Assembly (NCBI RefSeq): GCF_025989125.1
Contig: NZ_JAPDNR010000001.1
Location: forward strand, 5,940,087-6,004,086
DNA from: Chitinophaga nivalis
Lineage (GTDB): Bacteria; Bacteroidota; Bacteroidia; Chitinophagales; Chitinophagaceae
Length of the DNA: 64,000 nucleotides
Direction: 5' to 3'
The number at the start of each line of letters is the position of its first letter. The first letter of the stretch is position 1. Shown piece by piece: positions 8,757-17,298 of the stretch. Under the pieces are notes generated by a model, which saw only the letters and a program-made list of their open reading frames with translations, did no database searches and was not told where the DNA came from. Both the position numbers and the translations under genes were made by a program.

Positions 8757-9905
8757 CTATATCAACAGGATATCAATCCTGTGCGCCTGTACCAGGTTTG
8801 CTTTGTCTGACCAGGAGAACACGGTAAAATATCCATCCTGGGAAGCCACGAGTGCCAGGGCGTCCCGTTGGTCATGTACAAACTGGGCGGCAGAAAGGTG
8901 CCGGGTGCCTCCGATACTGGAAGGATGCATCAAGGTAGGTACGCCATCGAGTATCGGTTCTGTCAGCAGAATCTGATCTACCGGTTTGGCATCTTTGGCC
9001 CGGGCTATTTTAGCGCCGAAGGCCAGCAGTTCCTGCTGATTGTTAATGACGGTAGCGCCATCTACCGCTGTAAGGCCGGTAATATTTTCTACCTCCCGCC
9101 GGAGTGCATTTTGCCAGAATATTTCTGTTACTTTTTTGCCGTCGTGCCGGATCAGGTCCGCAATACCAGCGAAAGCCGGTACCACCGGATATTGCAGGGG
9201 ATGGATAATAGAGTCGCGCCAGGCATCGCTGCCATAGGGCGTCACCAGCAAAATACCGCCGCGTTTGTGCGCCCGCATGGATACCGCAATCTGGATCAAT
9301 ACATTCACCCCATCGTTCCAGAGACAAGTGGTTTCCACACCCAGTAACGATTTGAGGATAGGCGGCGTTTCCGCCAGCTTGCCGATATCTTCATTGATCA
9401 CCTTTACCTGATCGCCTCTCAATACGGCCACATTGGTAAATTTGCCCAGACCTGCTGCCCGGCGGTGTTTTACCACCAGGAGTCCCGGTTCAGATACGTC
9501 CAATACAAAACAAAGATTAGGCAGTTTGATGGTGGTACCCCAGATATATAATTCATCTCCTTCATACCAGATACCTACATGTACACCAGCCCGCTCCACA
9601 CCGGGCGCGAGTTTGGTCAAGGCATGCGGGGTGAGGGGAATCCTTTTTTCAAATAAGAGGGGCTTACCGGCCTGAGAAGGTTTCAGGAAAGCCAGGGATA
9701 TGCGGGTAGCATTGCCTTCTTCTTTACGTAAGCTGGCCCAGAAAGCCACATCAATGATCTTTTCCACCAGTACCGCCGCCGGTACATGGGCCAGGTCATC
9801 CTCTCCTTCTTCCTTCGCCACGATCAGATGTTTCTTAAAGTGGGAGGTGATGATATCTGCTACTTTATTTGCTGCCTGATAGGTAGAGCCATTCATTGTT
9901 TCCAT
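8757..9905 (-). CDS. DAC-domain (diadenylate-cyclase-like) protein with novel N-terminal sensor region
   Basis: 382 residues. The C-terminal third carries the two signature motifs of DisA_N/DAC domains: DGA at 282-284 (TAVDGATVI) and RH at 335-336 in GGTRHLSAAQ, followed by DALALVASQDGYFTVF, which matches the domain's last strands. DAC enzymes make c-di-AMP from two ATP. The canonical second motif RHRxA appears here as RHLSA. The first ~270 residues are not CdaA membrane helices, a CdaS helix pair or DisA's DNA-binding region; they contain beta-rich segments (GVHVGIWYEGDELYIWG, GGILLVTPYGSDAW). This fits the DACNV-type family described in Bacteroidota, where the activity is unproven. Single gene with its own hairpin terminator. 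Confidence 0.75.
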   Translation of the reverse strand: METMNGSTYQAANKVADIITSHFKKHLIVAKEEGEDDLAHVPAAVLVEKIIDVAFWASLRKEEGNATRISLAFLKPSQAGKPLLFEKRIPLTPHALTKLAPGVERAGVHVGIWYEGDELYIWGTTIKLPNLCFVLDVSEPGLLVVKHRRAAGLGKFTNVAVLRGDQVKVINEDIGKLAETPPILKSLLGVETTCLWNDGVNVLIQIAVSMRAHKRGGILLVTPYGSDAWRDSIIHPLQYPVVPAFAGIADLIRHDGKKVTEIFWQNALRREVENITGLTAVDGATVINNQQELLAFGAKIARAKDAKPVDQILLTEPILDGVPTLMHPSSIGGTRHLSAAQFVHDQRDALALVASQDGYFTVFSWSDKANLVQAHRIDILLI

Positions 9906-10013
9906 AAATCCGATTTCACTTTTGATCTGATTATAATCATTTTTCCATCGCGAATTTACGGCTTTTCAACACGATAAGCTGCAACAGGCCGGCAGGTAGT
10001 ATACGCGGCAGGG

Positions 10014-10586
10014 TTATACTACTTTGCGCATCATATATAATTGCTGGGAGAAGCTTAACTCCTGGTACACCTCAAATCCATTCCGTTCATACCAGCTCAC
10101 ATTGCCCGGCACGGAGGTTTCCAGGTAGATGGGTCTTTTCATCCCGTTGGCAGCAGCCATCAGTTTCCGGAGCAGTTGTCCGCCGGTGCCTACATGCTGT
10201 TGCTGGGGTTCTACCCCTATAAACCACAGATAATAAATGGGCGTAGCCGGATAACAGGCAGCAATGGCCGCTTCCCGTTTCAGCACCTTGCCTACCCGCC
10301 AGATGCTGATACCTTTGAGTACAAATTTCAGGTCCAGCCAGATGGTACGCAGGGATGTTTTTTTCTGGTCCGGGAATAGCACGAGGGCGCAGGCGCCTTT
10401 ATCTGCTGTCAGATAAACTTCCCCGAAACGCAGACAAAGATCAAAGGAATACGCCATCAGCTGGGCAATCCTTTCTTTACGGCGGGTATCCTGTGGAATA
10501 ATATAATTTACACTGGGGTTACTGTCAAAAGCCCTGCAAAGCAAAGCTATCACTACACTCCGGTCGTTAATTGTAGCTTTAAGCAT
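10014..10586 (-). CDS. GNAT-family N-acetyltransferase
   Basis: 190 residues with a GNAT fold. The start MLKATINDRSVVIALLCRAF is followed by a long helical insert. Motif A for acetyl-CoA binding is seen as LWFIGVEPQQQHVGTGGQLL (about 120-140), then PIYLETS and WYERNGFEVY near the end, as in the family. It transfers an acetyl group from acetyl-CoA to an amine; the substrate is unknown. It stands alone; the spacing to the DAC gene (over 100 bases) gives no sign of an operon. Confidence 0.85.
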   Translation of the reverse strand: MLKATINDRSVVIALLCRAFDSNPSVNYIIPQDTRRKERIAQLMAYSFDLCLRFGEVYLTADKGACALVLFPDQKKTSLRTIWLDLKFVLKGISIWRVGKVLKREAAIAACYPATPIYYLWFIGVEPQQQHVGTGGQLLRKLMAAANGMKRPIYLETSVPGNVSWYERNGFEVYQELSFSQQLYMMRKVV

Positions 10587-11567
10587 AAAATGTTTTCATT
10601 ATCAGGGTATATCACCGGTATTTCCCTCAAAAGATCGGATTAATTAAACGGTTTTTTTGTTAATCCAATGTAAAAACAATTTCGCTTAAGATCTGCAAAG
10701 AATTTTAATGGCTGGTATACTACATAAAGGGCGGACGGAGACAATGGCGGAGATGCAGCACCTTATTTCCGCCCGCCTGCATAAACCAACACTAAATGAA
10801 TAAGGCTGGATAACCCACTCGTATTTCCTCTTCTTAAACTTACTTTGTGTCACACTAATGAATCGCACAAGGACCGGGCTATGGTCAATGCCCGGTCGGT
10901 TTTCATCATGATACAGCATATCTTTAGCACCGGAGAAACGCCCATAAAACCGTTTCCTGGTGTCGAATATTCCTTGTTGGGTCTATTGCCCGCCCATAGC
11001 GGGAATAGAGAGAGGCAGATATACCCCGTCCTGCCGGTGAGGCAGGATCGGGTGTAATCTTTACCGGTCACAAATCCCGTTCTTTCCGGACGAATGAGTG
11101 GGCAGTCGCCTGCAGTAAGCAAATGGGTATAAGCAGCTGTTTTTGAAAACATCACCGCCCATCCCCGGCGCTCACCGTGCAGTAATTACAGCTGGTTCCC
11201 GAAAGCAGTTGATATAGTGACTGATGAACGAATGCTGATCGGGGGCAAATACCAGGGCAAATTACCGGGCGTTCCTACTGCCACCGCCACGGACCTACGA
11301 AAATATGGCTGCCATGTCACAGTTGTCCTGATGGACGATCGTGGCCTGGCAGTAATGATTTTTTCGCTCCATCAACCTGTAGTATTTTGTCGCCGGCGTG
11401 TGCCGGCATGGCTACAGGAGCTACTGCTCAGCAATGCCCAAAGTGGTATAAAACCTTCAAAGAACCGGATGGCTGCATTCCTGCCTGACCTGTCTAAACA
11501 GTACAACGGGTACTGTTCCCCTATGAAACAAATGAGGCAGGAAGCCAGCCGGAGTTGTTGTTGTTAC
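10587..11567. other. Long stretch without a convincing gene
   Basis: About 980 bases. Open frames on both strands (10850-11155 minus, 11217-11591 plus) have odd composition (many Cys, Arg, Pro), no signal or domain pattern, and overlap one another, so I treat them as chance. A GC-rich inverted repeat lies near 11028-11055 (CCTGCCGGTGAGGCAGG). The stretch may hold a decayed gene or an RNA; nothing more can be said from sequence. Confidence 0.4.
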
Positions 11568-12467
11568 CTATTTAGCGTATGTGTAGTTTAAATCACCACT
11601 GGAAGTGATAGGCTTAGGATTGCCTCCACTAGATATGGTTGATTTAAAGCTCACTTTTACAGGGCGGTTTACAGCGTTATACTGGAACGTATTTTTTGTT
11701 ACTGTTACAGTAGAGTCAAGTTTGCCGTTGATCTTTATGTAAACAATATTTTTTGTTTCCACTGCATTATGCTCACTGAATACATCATTATCAGCACCAT
11801 CCAGTAAGTAAGGCAATAACGGATGAGTAATGAAGGTTGGACGATTATCAAAACCAGTTACCAGTAATCTGGCTATCACCTCCGTACCATTGGTACGGGT
11901 CACCTTCTTTATATTTTTGTTCTCATAGGAATAAGTCGTTACGATCGTTCCCGGCGTTACTCTGGGATCGGTTTTGGTAGTCACGTACAACAGTCTGCCC
12001 GTAGCGTCATAGGTGTAACGGTCATCTGTTTCCAGTGTACCGCCTTCCTGGCTTACTACTTTTTTACGGCTGATATATCCTTTGCTGTCCCACTCAAAGG
12101 TGGTGGTACCAGACAATTCAAACTTTCCATTTACCAGGAAGTCAGGGGTGTAATTCAGCACCTTCAGCAACTTACCGCTGGCATCATATACCACGGAATC
12201 TTTGTCTGTTAAGAAATTACCGGCATAATGGGTAATTACCAGGGGCTGCTGGCGGCTGTTGTAGCTGATCTTCTGTATGATACCGTTGGTGCCCAGGCTG
12301 GTGCTGGTGAGCTGACCGGCAGGGGCGTAACCTACTGGCGCTGCGGCGGCAGGGTTACCAATAAATCCGGGGTCGCCCTCTACTACCTGCTGGGATTTAT
12401 TGCAGGCGGTGCCTACCAGTAATGCGGCGGCCAACAGGGTAGCATTCAATTTGATGTGCTTGAACAT
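11568..12467 (-). CDS. Lipoprotein with YD/RHS-like beta repeats, unknown function
   Basis: 299 residues when started at the ATG at 12467 (MFKHIKLNATLLAAALL), which puts a lipoprotein signal at the N-terminus with Cys in LVGTACNK. The upstream in-frame extension would bury the signal. The mature part has repeated 'G-Y-x-x-K/R...Y-D-A-x-G-R/K-L-L-x-V' units (SVVYDASGKLLKV, RYTYDATGRLLYV, YSYENKNIKKV), resembling the DUF4595/YD-repeat lipoproteins common in Bacteroidota. It is probably anchored in the outer membrane. No enzyme motif. It is divergent from the LytS gene, with about 315 bases between the two starts. Confidence 0.75.
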   Translation of the reverse strand: MFKHIKLNATLLAAALLVGTACNKSQQVVEGDPGFIGNPAAAAPVGYAPAGQLTSTSLGTNGIIQKISYNSRQQPLVITHYAGNFLTDKDSVVYDASGKLLKVLNYTPDFLVNGKFELSGTTTFEWDSKGYISRKKVVSQEGGTLETDDRYTYDATGRLLYVTTKTDPRVTPGTIVTTYSYENKNIKKVTRTNGTEVIARLLVTGFDNRPTFITHPLLPYLLDGADNDVFSEHNAVETKNIVYIKINGKLDSTVTVTKNTFQYNAVNRPVKVSFKSTISSGGNPKPITSSGDLNYTYAK

Positions 12468-12783
12468 TCGTTCCGTTTTGCGATGTGTCATAAAATTGCA
12501 GTTTAGGTTTTTAACTAAGAAAATGGTTTAACTATTCGTTAATGTTATTTATATATGGCATCTTGCTACAGCAGTCATGGCTGCTATCGTATCGTTGTTT
12601 TCTCTTTACGGATGCAAAGAAATAGAGAATAAATACCTGTCTGTATGAATTTTGATCATCTGTCCGGATTTGCTGACTAATGTCGGGAAATGCGTTACCA
12701 GTTGCAGCAAACAAACCTTTATAAGTCGCGGTATTGCTGTTTATTTGTTTTTTATTTGCTTTTTTTGAGTAAAATTGATCCGT

Positions 12784-13839
12784 ATGTACAAGCATCCCTT
12801 TTTGGAAAAAATATGGCCACTCATGATCATCTTTGGGGTGATGCAAACCATGCTGGTATTTCTGCAGCTACGTGTACAGGGCGTATTGTACGACAATGCC
12901 CTTATGCTGGCGCTGCTGGACGCTATTCCGTCTTCCCTCTGTGCTTATTTGCTGAGCTATGTATTACTGCCGCTGTTTATTAACCGGCGACAAATACTTT
13001 TCTTTTTTCTGGTTTCCGTATTAACCTGCCTGGTAATTAGTTCGCTCGCGGTATATTTCGGTCAGCCGCTGCTGTGCCGCAGCTTTAATACGGTGCTTTC
13101 TGATCCGGCTATCTGTAGTTTCAGGATGCTCTTTCCGGGTTACTTCATTGGCCTGATTTTCAGCAGCGGTACCCTGTGCGGTATCCGCTTCTACCAGGAG
13201 TATGCCCGCACCCGGATAGACCATGAACACCTGCGTACCACTCACCTGGAGGCAGAACTTACGCTGCTGCGCGACCAGGTAAACCCACATTTTGTATTTA
13301 ATATGATGAACAGCATTCATGTGCTGATTGAGAAAGATGCCCGCCAGGCGGCAGATATGGTGTTGGAGTTTTCAGATATGCTACGCTATCAGCTATACGA
13401 TTGTTCCAAACCGTTTATTCCTTTACAGCAGGAAATCGTTTATCTGCAGAATTATGTAAATATAGAAAACAAACGTCGCGGCAATGAGCTGAAAGTAGAT
13501 TGTAACTGGGGTATTACCACACCGCTTTGCCATATTTCGCCCCTGATACTGACTCCCTTTGTGGAAAATGCCTTTAAACATGTTTCCCGGTTTCCCGATA
13601 AACACAACTTTATCCGCATAGATCTGGTGATGGAAGACGAAAAACTATTTTTTATAGTGGAAAACAGCAAGGAAAAGGCCATACCCATGCCTGACCCTTC
13701 CCCACGGCATAAAGGTATAGGACTGGTGAATGTACAAAAAAGACTGGCCCTGCTCTATCCGGAACAGCATATACTGCGAGTAGAGGAAACGGCAGACCAG
13801 TTTGCTATCTTCCTGGAAGTAAAAATCAATTGTCTCTAA
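12784..13839 (+). CDS. LytS-like sensor histidine kinase (His_kinase/PF06580 type)
   Basis: 351 residues from the ATG at 12784; the upstream in-frame codon at 12775 is TTG. Four membrane helices occupy roughly 8-135 with no large periplasmic domain. The phospho-acceptor is H169 in LRDQVNPHFVFN, the classic motif of this class, followed by helical YLQNYVNIEN. The ATPase part has LTPFVENAFKH (N box, about 260) and KGIGLVNVQKRL (G box). It autophosphorylates and passes phosphate to the LytTR regulator whose start lies 24 bases downstream. The stimulus is unknown, and no autoinducing peptide gene is obvious, although the RiPP locus is adjacent. Confidence 0.92.
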   Translation: MYKHPFLEKIWPLMIIFGVMQTMLVFLQLRVQGVLYDNALMLALLDAIPSSLCAYLLSYVLLPLFINRRQILFFFLVSVLTCLVISSLAVYFGQPLLCRSFNTVLSDPAICSFRMLFPGYFIGLIFSSGTLCGIRFYQEYARTRIDHEHLRTTHLEAELTLLRDQVNPHFVFNMMNSIHVLIEKDARQAADMVLEFSDMLRYQLYDCSKPFIPLQQEIVYLQNYVNIENKRRGNELKVDCNWGITTPLCHISPLILTPFVENAFKHVSRFPDKHNFIRIDLVMEDEKLFFIVENSKEKAIPMPDPSPRHKGIGLVNVQKRLALLYPEQHILRVEETADQFAIFLEVKINCL

Positions 13840-13863
13840 TAAAACGCGTATCGCGCTACCCAC

Positions 13864-14592
13864 ATGGAAATTAAATGTATCATTGTTGATGATGAAGCAC
13901 TCGCGAGGGAAGGATTGAAAAAATATATCAAAACGTTTGACTTTCTGTCATTAACGGCGTCCTGCAACAATGCTATTACGGCACGCGAAGTACTGGAAGA
14001 AACACCGGTAGACCTCCTATTCCTGGACATCAATATGCCCAAAATGAGTGGGCTTCATCTGCTGGAAACCTTGTCTGACCCACCAGTAACCATACTGGTA
14101 ACGGCTTATCCCGACTATGCCCTGGAAGGATTCCGGCTGGATGTGATGGATTATCTTTTAAAGCCGATATCCCTGCAACGTTTTACCAAAGCCGTACAGA
14201 AAGCACAGGACTATTTTATGTTACGGCAGCAACAGCAGCAGCAACTTCCTGCCAGCAACCCGGTGGTCGCCGATTACATTTTCGTAAAACATAAGCAGGT
14301 CTATGAAAAAGTGATGCTGGCCGATATTCTCTTTGTGGAAAGCATGCAGAACTATGTCATCATCCAAACCATACATACTAAAATTATCGCCTACCTCACC
14401 TTTAAAAGTGTGGAACAGCAATTGCCGGCAGATACTTTTCTGCGGATCCACAAATCCTATATTGTCAACCTGCAGCATATCAGTACGGTAGACAGCAACA
14501 TGGTACAGGTAGCCGGGCGTACCCTGCCAGTGAGCCGCAGTCAGCGCGAATTACTGATGCAGGTGGTCAACAAGCGCCTGCTAACCAAATAA
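13864..14592 (+). CDS. LytTR-family response regulator
   Basis: 242 residues. Receiver domain 1-120 with acidic pair D9-D10, phospho-acceptor D55 (LLFLDINMP), T near 81 (TILVTAY) and K near 104. LytTR DNA-binding domain about 137-240 with FVKHKQVYEKVMLADILFVE, LRIHKSYIVNL and LPVSRSQRELL, which match the family closely. It forms an operon with the kinase just upstream. LytTR proteins bind direct repeats about 21 bases apart; targets are not known. It converges on the lanC gene, with a bidirectional hairpin between. Confidence 0.93.
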   Translation: MEIKCIIVDDEALAREGLKKYIKTFDFLSLTASCNNAITAREVLEETPVDLLFLDINMPKMSGLHLLETLSDPPVTILVTAYPDYALEGFRLDVMDYLLKPISLQRFTKAVQKAQDYFMLRQQQQQQLPASNPVVADYIFVKHKQVYEKVMLADILFVESMQNYVIIQTIHTKIIAYLTFKSVEQQLPADTFLRIHKSYIVNLQHISTVDSNMVQVAGRTLPVSRSQRELLMQVVNKRLLTK

Positions 14593-14597
14593 CGTAT

Positions 14598-14649
14598 ACA
14601 TTTTCCGGCCGGCAGCACAGACAAGTGGTGTCATGCAGCCGGAAAATGT
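14598..14649. terminator. Bidirectional hairpin between LytTR regulator and lanC
   Basis: ACATTTTCCGGC (14598-14609) pairs with GCCGGAAAATGT (14638-14649). The arms carry T- and A-rich ends, so the hairpin can end transcription from both converging genes. Confidence 0.65.
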
Positions 14650-14672
14650 GCGTATATCCATCACCGGCAGGA

Positions 14673-15881
14673 TCAGGATAACAATAAAAATTCATCCCAC
14701 GCCAACGCCTGGTCCTGTGTGTGCGACAGGAGCGACAATCCTACACCGGTACTGCCATCCAGCAGGTCCCAGGCATAATCCCACTGTTTATCTTTACCCT
14801 GCCATACCCGGATACCATGCACCTGTTTATCCGGTGAAAAAGCTACTTTTTCCAATGCTTTATTGTGCCAGAGGGTGGCGCTCTCATAAAAAGTGCGGTC
14901 GCCGGTTTCATGCCAGAACTTACGGAAAAAAGCAGCAATACCGCCGGAACCATGGCACAGGCAATTATCTACAATACCCGCTGCTTCTTCCGTATCCCTG
15001 CGGGCACTATGATGCATGATGTCCAGCGCTTCCTGTTTCCAGGCGGCTTCCCCGAATACTTTCCCGCAATACCAAAGGGCATGCGCCACATTCAGATCGC
15101 CATAACACCAGGAGAGGCGGCTGTGTATACCGCTGCCATCCAATATTCCCGGATACAGTGCTACCTGTGAATCGGGGGCGACATCCGGATTTTTATGCTG
15201 CAGCATGAATGCTATATTTTCGTATATCAGTTGCCGGCAGGTATCCTGAGCAATACCGGCCTGGTAGATCTTGGCCAGCAAGATATGCAGGGAACAGTTG
15301 CCATGCGCCAGACTAAACGCGTCCACACCTTTTTCAATAGAGAGGTCGTGCAGGGTGAATACCGGCAGACTGCGCCCCAGTGGCGTCATCTCACTCAATT
15401 GCAGCAAACCGGCTACAAATGCCGACAGGTGCGCCCGTACCTCCGGCAGATGGGCAAATGACACCAGGAAATTACAGATGCCGGCACTGCCATGCAGGAA
15501 ATCAAAATCCTCCTGCTCCACAAAAAATTCGCTTTGTACAATGGCATTCCCGATAAAATCAGCCAACAGGTAGTCAATATCCAACTCTACAAAATCGTGG
15601 TGGTTGAGGTGATGCAGTAACCAGAACGGCCCGGAATAACCATTACAGAAAGCATAGTCAATACCTTTATCCGGTGAAAAATTTTCGTATACGGCTTCCA
15701 GACAATCAGCCGCATGATCTACTGTATCATCTATATATTTCTCATAGTAAAACATAAACAGCAAGGCCCCCCAGGGTCCTTTAAACAAGCTGTCGGCATG
15801 CCGCTCATCGTATTCCTTCTGAGCGAACATTTGTACCATATCATTGTAAATTTCCTGCAATTGTGGGATGGCGGCTTTCAT
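14673..15881 (-). CDS. LanC-like lanthionine cyclase
   Basis: 402 residues from the ATG at 15881; the in-frame codon before it is GTG. The protein is a LanC-type alpha/alpha toroid with repeated GxxG-type motifs (DFLHGSAGI at about 127, FSLAHGNCS at about 189, DGSTGVGLSLL near the end). The three zinc ligands of NisC-type cyclases are all present: C259 in SWCYGD and C309-H310 in CLCHGSGG. Such enzymes add Cys thiols to dehydrated Ser/Thr, making lanthionine or methyllanthionine rings. The gene lies just downstream of six small precursor genes on the same strand, separated from them by a strong hairpin. No LanB, LanM or LanKC dehydratase is in the window. Confidence 0.9.
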   Translation of the reverse strand: MKAAIPQLQEIYNDMVQMFAQKEYDERHADSLFKGPWGALLFMFYYEKYIDDTVDHAADCLEAVYENFSPDKGIDYAFCNGYSGPFWLLHHLNHHDFVELDIDYLLADFIGNAIVQSEFFVEQEDFDFLHGSAGICNFLVSFAHLPEVRAHLSAFVAGLLQLSEMTPLGRSLPVFTLHDLSIEKGVDAFSLAHGNCSLHILLAKIYQAGIAQDTCRQLIYENIAFMLQHKNPDVAPDSQVALYPGILDGSGIHSRLSWCYGDLNVAHALWYCGKVFGEAAWKQEALDIMHHSARRDTEEAAGIVDNCLCHGSGGIAAFFRKFWHETGDRTFYESATLWHNKALEKVAFSPDKQVHGIRVWQGKDKQWDYAWDLLDGSTGVGLSLLSHTQDQALAWDEFLLLS

Positions 15882-15947
15882 CACTGATTGATATTAATTG
15901 AAAAGACAACTATCAGAAAAGCGGCGGCTTTTCCAATGGCATATACA

Positions 15948-15991
15948 ACATGAAAGCTGTATGCCCCGATGGACATACAGCTGTTTCATGT
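15948..15991 (-). terminator. Strong hairpin between precursor genes and lanC
   Basis: ACATGAAAGCTGTATG (15948-15963) pairs with CATACAGC-(TG)-TTTCATGT (15974-15991), a 16-bp stem with a small bulge. It lies 22 bases after the stop of the last precursor and may set a high precursor to low enzyme ratio by partial termination, as in other lanthipeptide operons (inference). Confidence 0.65.
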
Positions 15992-16012
15992 AAAACTTAC
16001 TACCCGTAATTA

Positions 16013-16207
16013 TTAAGGGATCATGCAGCAAGGACGGTTTGGTGCAGGACGGCTGGCGATGCAGCTGGAAATTTGTCTGGTTTCCACACAGGCGCCTACC
16101 TGGGTAGCACCACCCAGCAGTTGTTGTTGTTCTTCCATGTTCAGTGCAGCAACTGTTTCTTTAGTTAATAACAGTTTTTTGCTGAGATCCATTTTTTTCT
16201 TTTTCAT
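16013..16207 (-). CDS. RiPP precursor peptide 1 (double-glycine leader)
   Basis: 64 residues. Leader MKKKKMDLSKKLLLTKETVAAL..., ending in QLLGG at 33-34, the cleavage motif of double-glycine leaders. Core of 30 residues: ATQVGACVETRQISSC, then IASRPAPNRPCCMIP. It has four Cys. The spacing Ser-x7-Cys (S of IAS to the first of the CC pair) is the same as in the other five cores, while the TWDP motif of precursors 3-6 is missing. Most divergent member and the closest to lanC. Its upstream region carries a copy of the ~50-base element also found before precursor 6. Confidence 0.85.
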   Translation of the reverse strand: MKKKKMDLSKKLLLTKETVAALNMEEQQQLLGGATQVGACVETRQISSCIASRPAPNRPCCMIP

Positions 16208-16226
16208 AACAATAGATATTACGGGT

Positions 16227-16277
16227 ATCCTCCCCTGTCTTTAGCTTTCGCAACGCCGTGGGGCGGTTATTCAGCGC
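16227..16277 (-). repeat. Conserved upstream element, copy 1 (before precursor 1)
   Basis: About 51 bases 20 bases upstream of the start codon of precursor 1. It is nearly the same as 18222-18276 before precursor 6, including ATCCTCCCCTGTCTT and GGTTATTCAGCGC. The two flank the outer members of the precursor array, which suggests duplication of a promoter/leader unit. Confidence 0.7.
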
Positions 16278-16383
16278 AAAAAGATAATTCGTAGACAACA
16301 GGCGCTTTTGTCTGTCGGTAGTGCATAGCTACCTCATGAGAGGTGGCCGCAGTGCCGGCTGACAAATAAAAGGCCTGTTTGTA

Positions 16384-16572
16384 TTAGCAGTAAATACAAA
16401 TTTCCTGGCCAGGCCGCATGGTGATGCAGGATTCCTGTGCTGTAATCTGACAATCACGTCTGGTTAATGGTAATGCTCCACCAGCGAGAGATTGTTGTTG
16501 ATGTTGGTTCAATTCAGCTACAGTAGCTTTGCTGAGGAACAGTTTTTTACTCAGGGATACTTTCTTTTTCAT
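16384..16572 (-). CDS. RiPP precursor peptide 2 (double-glycine leader)
   Basis: 62 residues. Leader MKKKVSLSKKLFLSKATVAELNQ ending in SLAGG at about 32-33. Core of about 29 residues, ALPLTRRDCQITAQESC then ITMRPGQEICIYC, with four Cys. Thr-x7-Cys (T of CIT to C of EIC) is kept. The TWDP motif is replaced by QITAQES. Start chosen by the universal MKKK leader. A palindrome (16611-16638) lies between this gene and precursor 3. Confidence 0.85.
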   Translation of the reverse strand: MKKKVSLSKKLFLSKATVAELNQHQQQSLAGGALPLTRRDCQITAQESCITMRPGQEICIYC

Positions 16573-16610
16573 GACGGCCTTTTTTTAAGATAAATAGAAT
16601 TAAACGTATA

Positions 16611-16638
16611 GTCATTCCTGTTATATAACAGGAATGAC
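16611..16638 (-). terminator. Palindromic hairpin after precursor 3
   Basis: A perfect 28-base palindrome (GTCATTCCTGTTAT and its complement) begins 7 bases past the stop codon of precursor 3. No long T tract follows, so it may be an mRNA-stabilising or processing hairpin rather than a full terminator. Confidence 0.5.
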
Positions 16639-16645
16639 CGGAAAA

Positions 16646-16822
16646 TTACATACAAACTACGCCTGGTCTTGGGCGGGATACGCAGGTATCCTGTGGATCC
16701 CAGGTACAGTCAGATGTTTCCTGTCCACCGGCGAGAGAAGCCTGTTGTTGTTTGTTCAGATCCAGGATGGATGCTTTTTGCAGCAGCAGTTTTTTGCTGA
16801 GTGTTAATTTTTTCTTTTTCAT
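16646..16822 (-). CDS. RiPP precursor peptide 3 (58 residues; short gene)
   Basis: Read directly from the minus strand at ATG 16822 to TAA 16646. Leader MKKKKLTLSKKLLLQKASIL, then DLNKQQQASLAGG ending at 33. Core of 25 residues: QETSDCTWDPQDTC then VSRPRPGVVCM. Three Cys, with Thr-x6-Cys (TWDPQDTC) and Ser-x7-Cys (SRPRPGVVC) as in precursors 4-6. It belongs to the TWDP subgroup. It is easily missed by gene callers because of its length. A minus-strand open frame that runs through the same region in another phase is not a gene. Confidence 0.88.
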   Translation of the reverse strand: MKKKKLTLSKKLLLQKASILDLNKQQQASLAGGQETSDCTWDPQDTCVSRPRPGVVCM

Positions 16823-16964
16823 AACTAAAATTTATGTGGGTGAATCCTGTAGGACACCAGCTACTAACCGGAATTACAGGGGAATAAAAAACAAATCGGC
16901 CGATCACCATATTTTCTTCGCCGGCAGTTTTCATAATGGTATTAACCAGCCGGCTATACGAAGA

Positions 16965-17150
16965 TTAACGGCAAACCTGTGTTCTGGGTACTCTGGTTTC
17001 ACAACCAGCCATAGGATCCCAGGTATTACAGTTAACAAGGGAGCGGGGAGTTCCGCCGGCTACCAATGCCTGCTGGTTTTTGTTCAGTTCGAGGATGGCT
17101 TCTTTTTGCAGCATTAATTTCTTGCTGAGAGACAGGTGTTTCTTTTTCAT
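16965..17150 (-). CDS. RiPP precursor peptide 4 (double-glycine leader)
   Basis: 61 residues. Leader MKKKHLSLSKKLMLQKEAIL then ELNKNQQALVAGG. Core TPRSLVNCNTWDPMAGC then ETRVPRTQVCR. Three Cys; Thr-x6-Cys (TWDPMAGC) and Thr-x7-Cys (TRVPRTQVC). The leader's LLxQKEAILELNK helix is the most conserved part of the set and is the likely docking site for the modifying enzymes (inference). The gene has its own short AT-rich leader with TAGTTATG at the start codon, like precursors 3 and 5. Confidence 0.88.
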   Translation of the reverse strand: MKKKHLSLSKKLMLQKEAILELNKNQQALVAGGTPRSLVNCNTWDPMAGCETRVPRTQVCR

Positions 17151-17298
17151 AACTAAACGGTTAATTACAAGTGAATCCCGGTTTACTACGGATGTAAGGA
17201 CATGACCATCCCTGCTATCCGGTTACCGGAAATTTAAATAGATGATGCTGATACACTATATGATAAAACTACTTTTCCGTATGATGATACCGGAAAAG

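Noticed and set aside
10850..11155. 101-residue minus-strand frame
   Set aside because: No domain, unusual Cys/Arg/Thr composition, overlaps another frame on the plus strand.
11217..11591. 124-residue plus-strand frame
   Set aside because: No recognised fold, runs into the lipoprotein gene on the other strand, Cys-rich tail; treated as chance.
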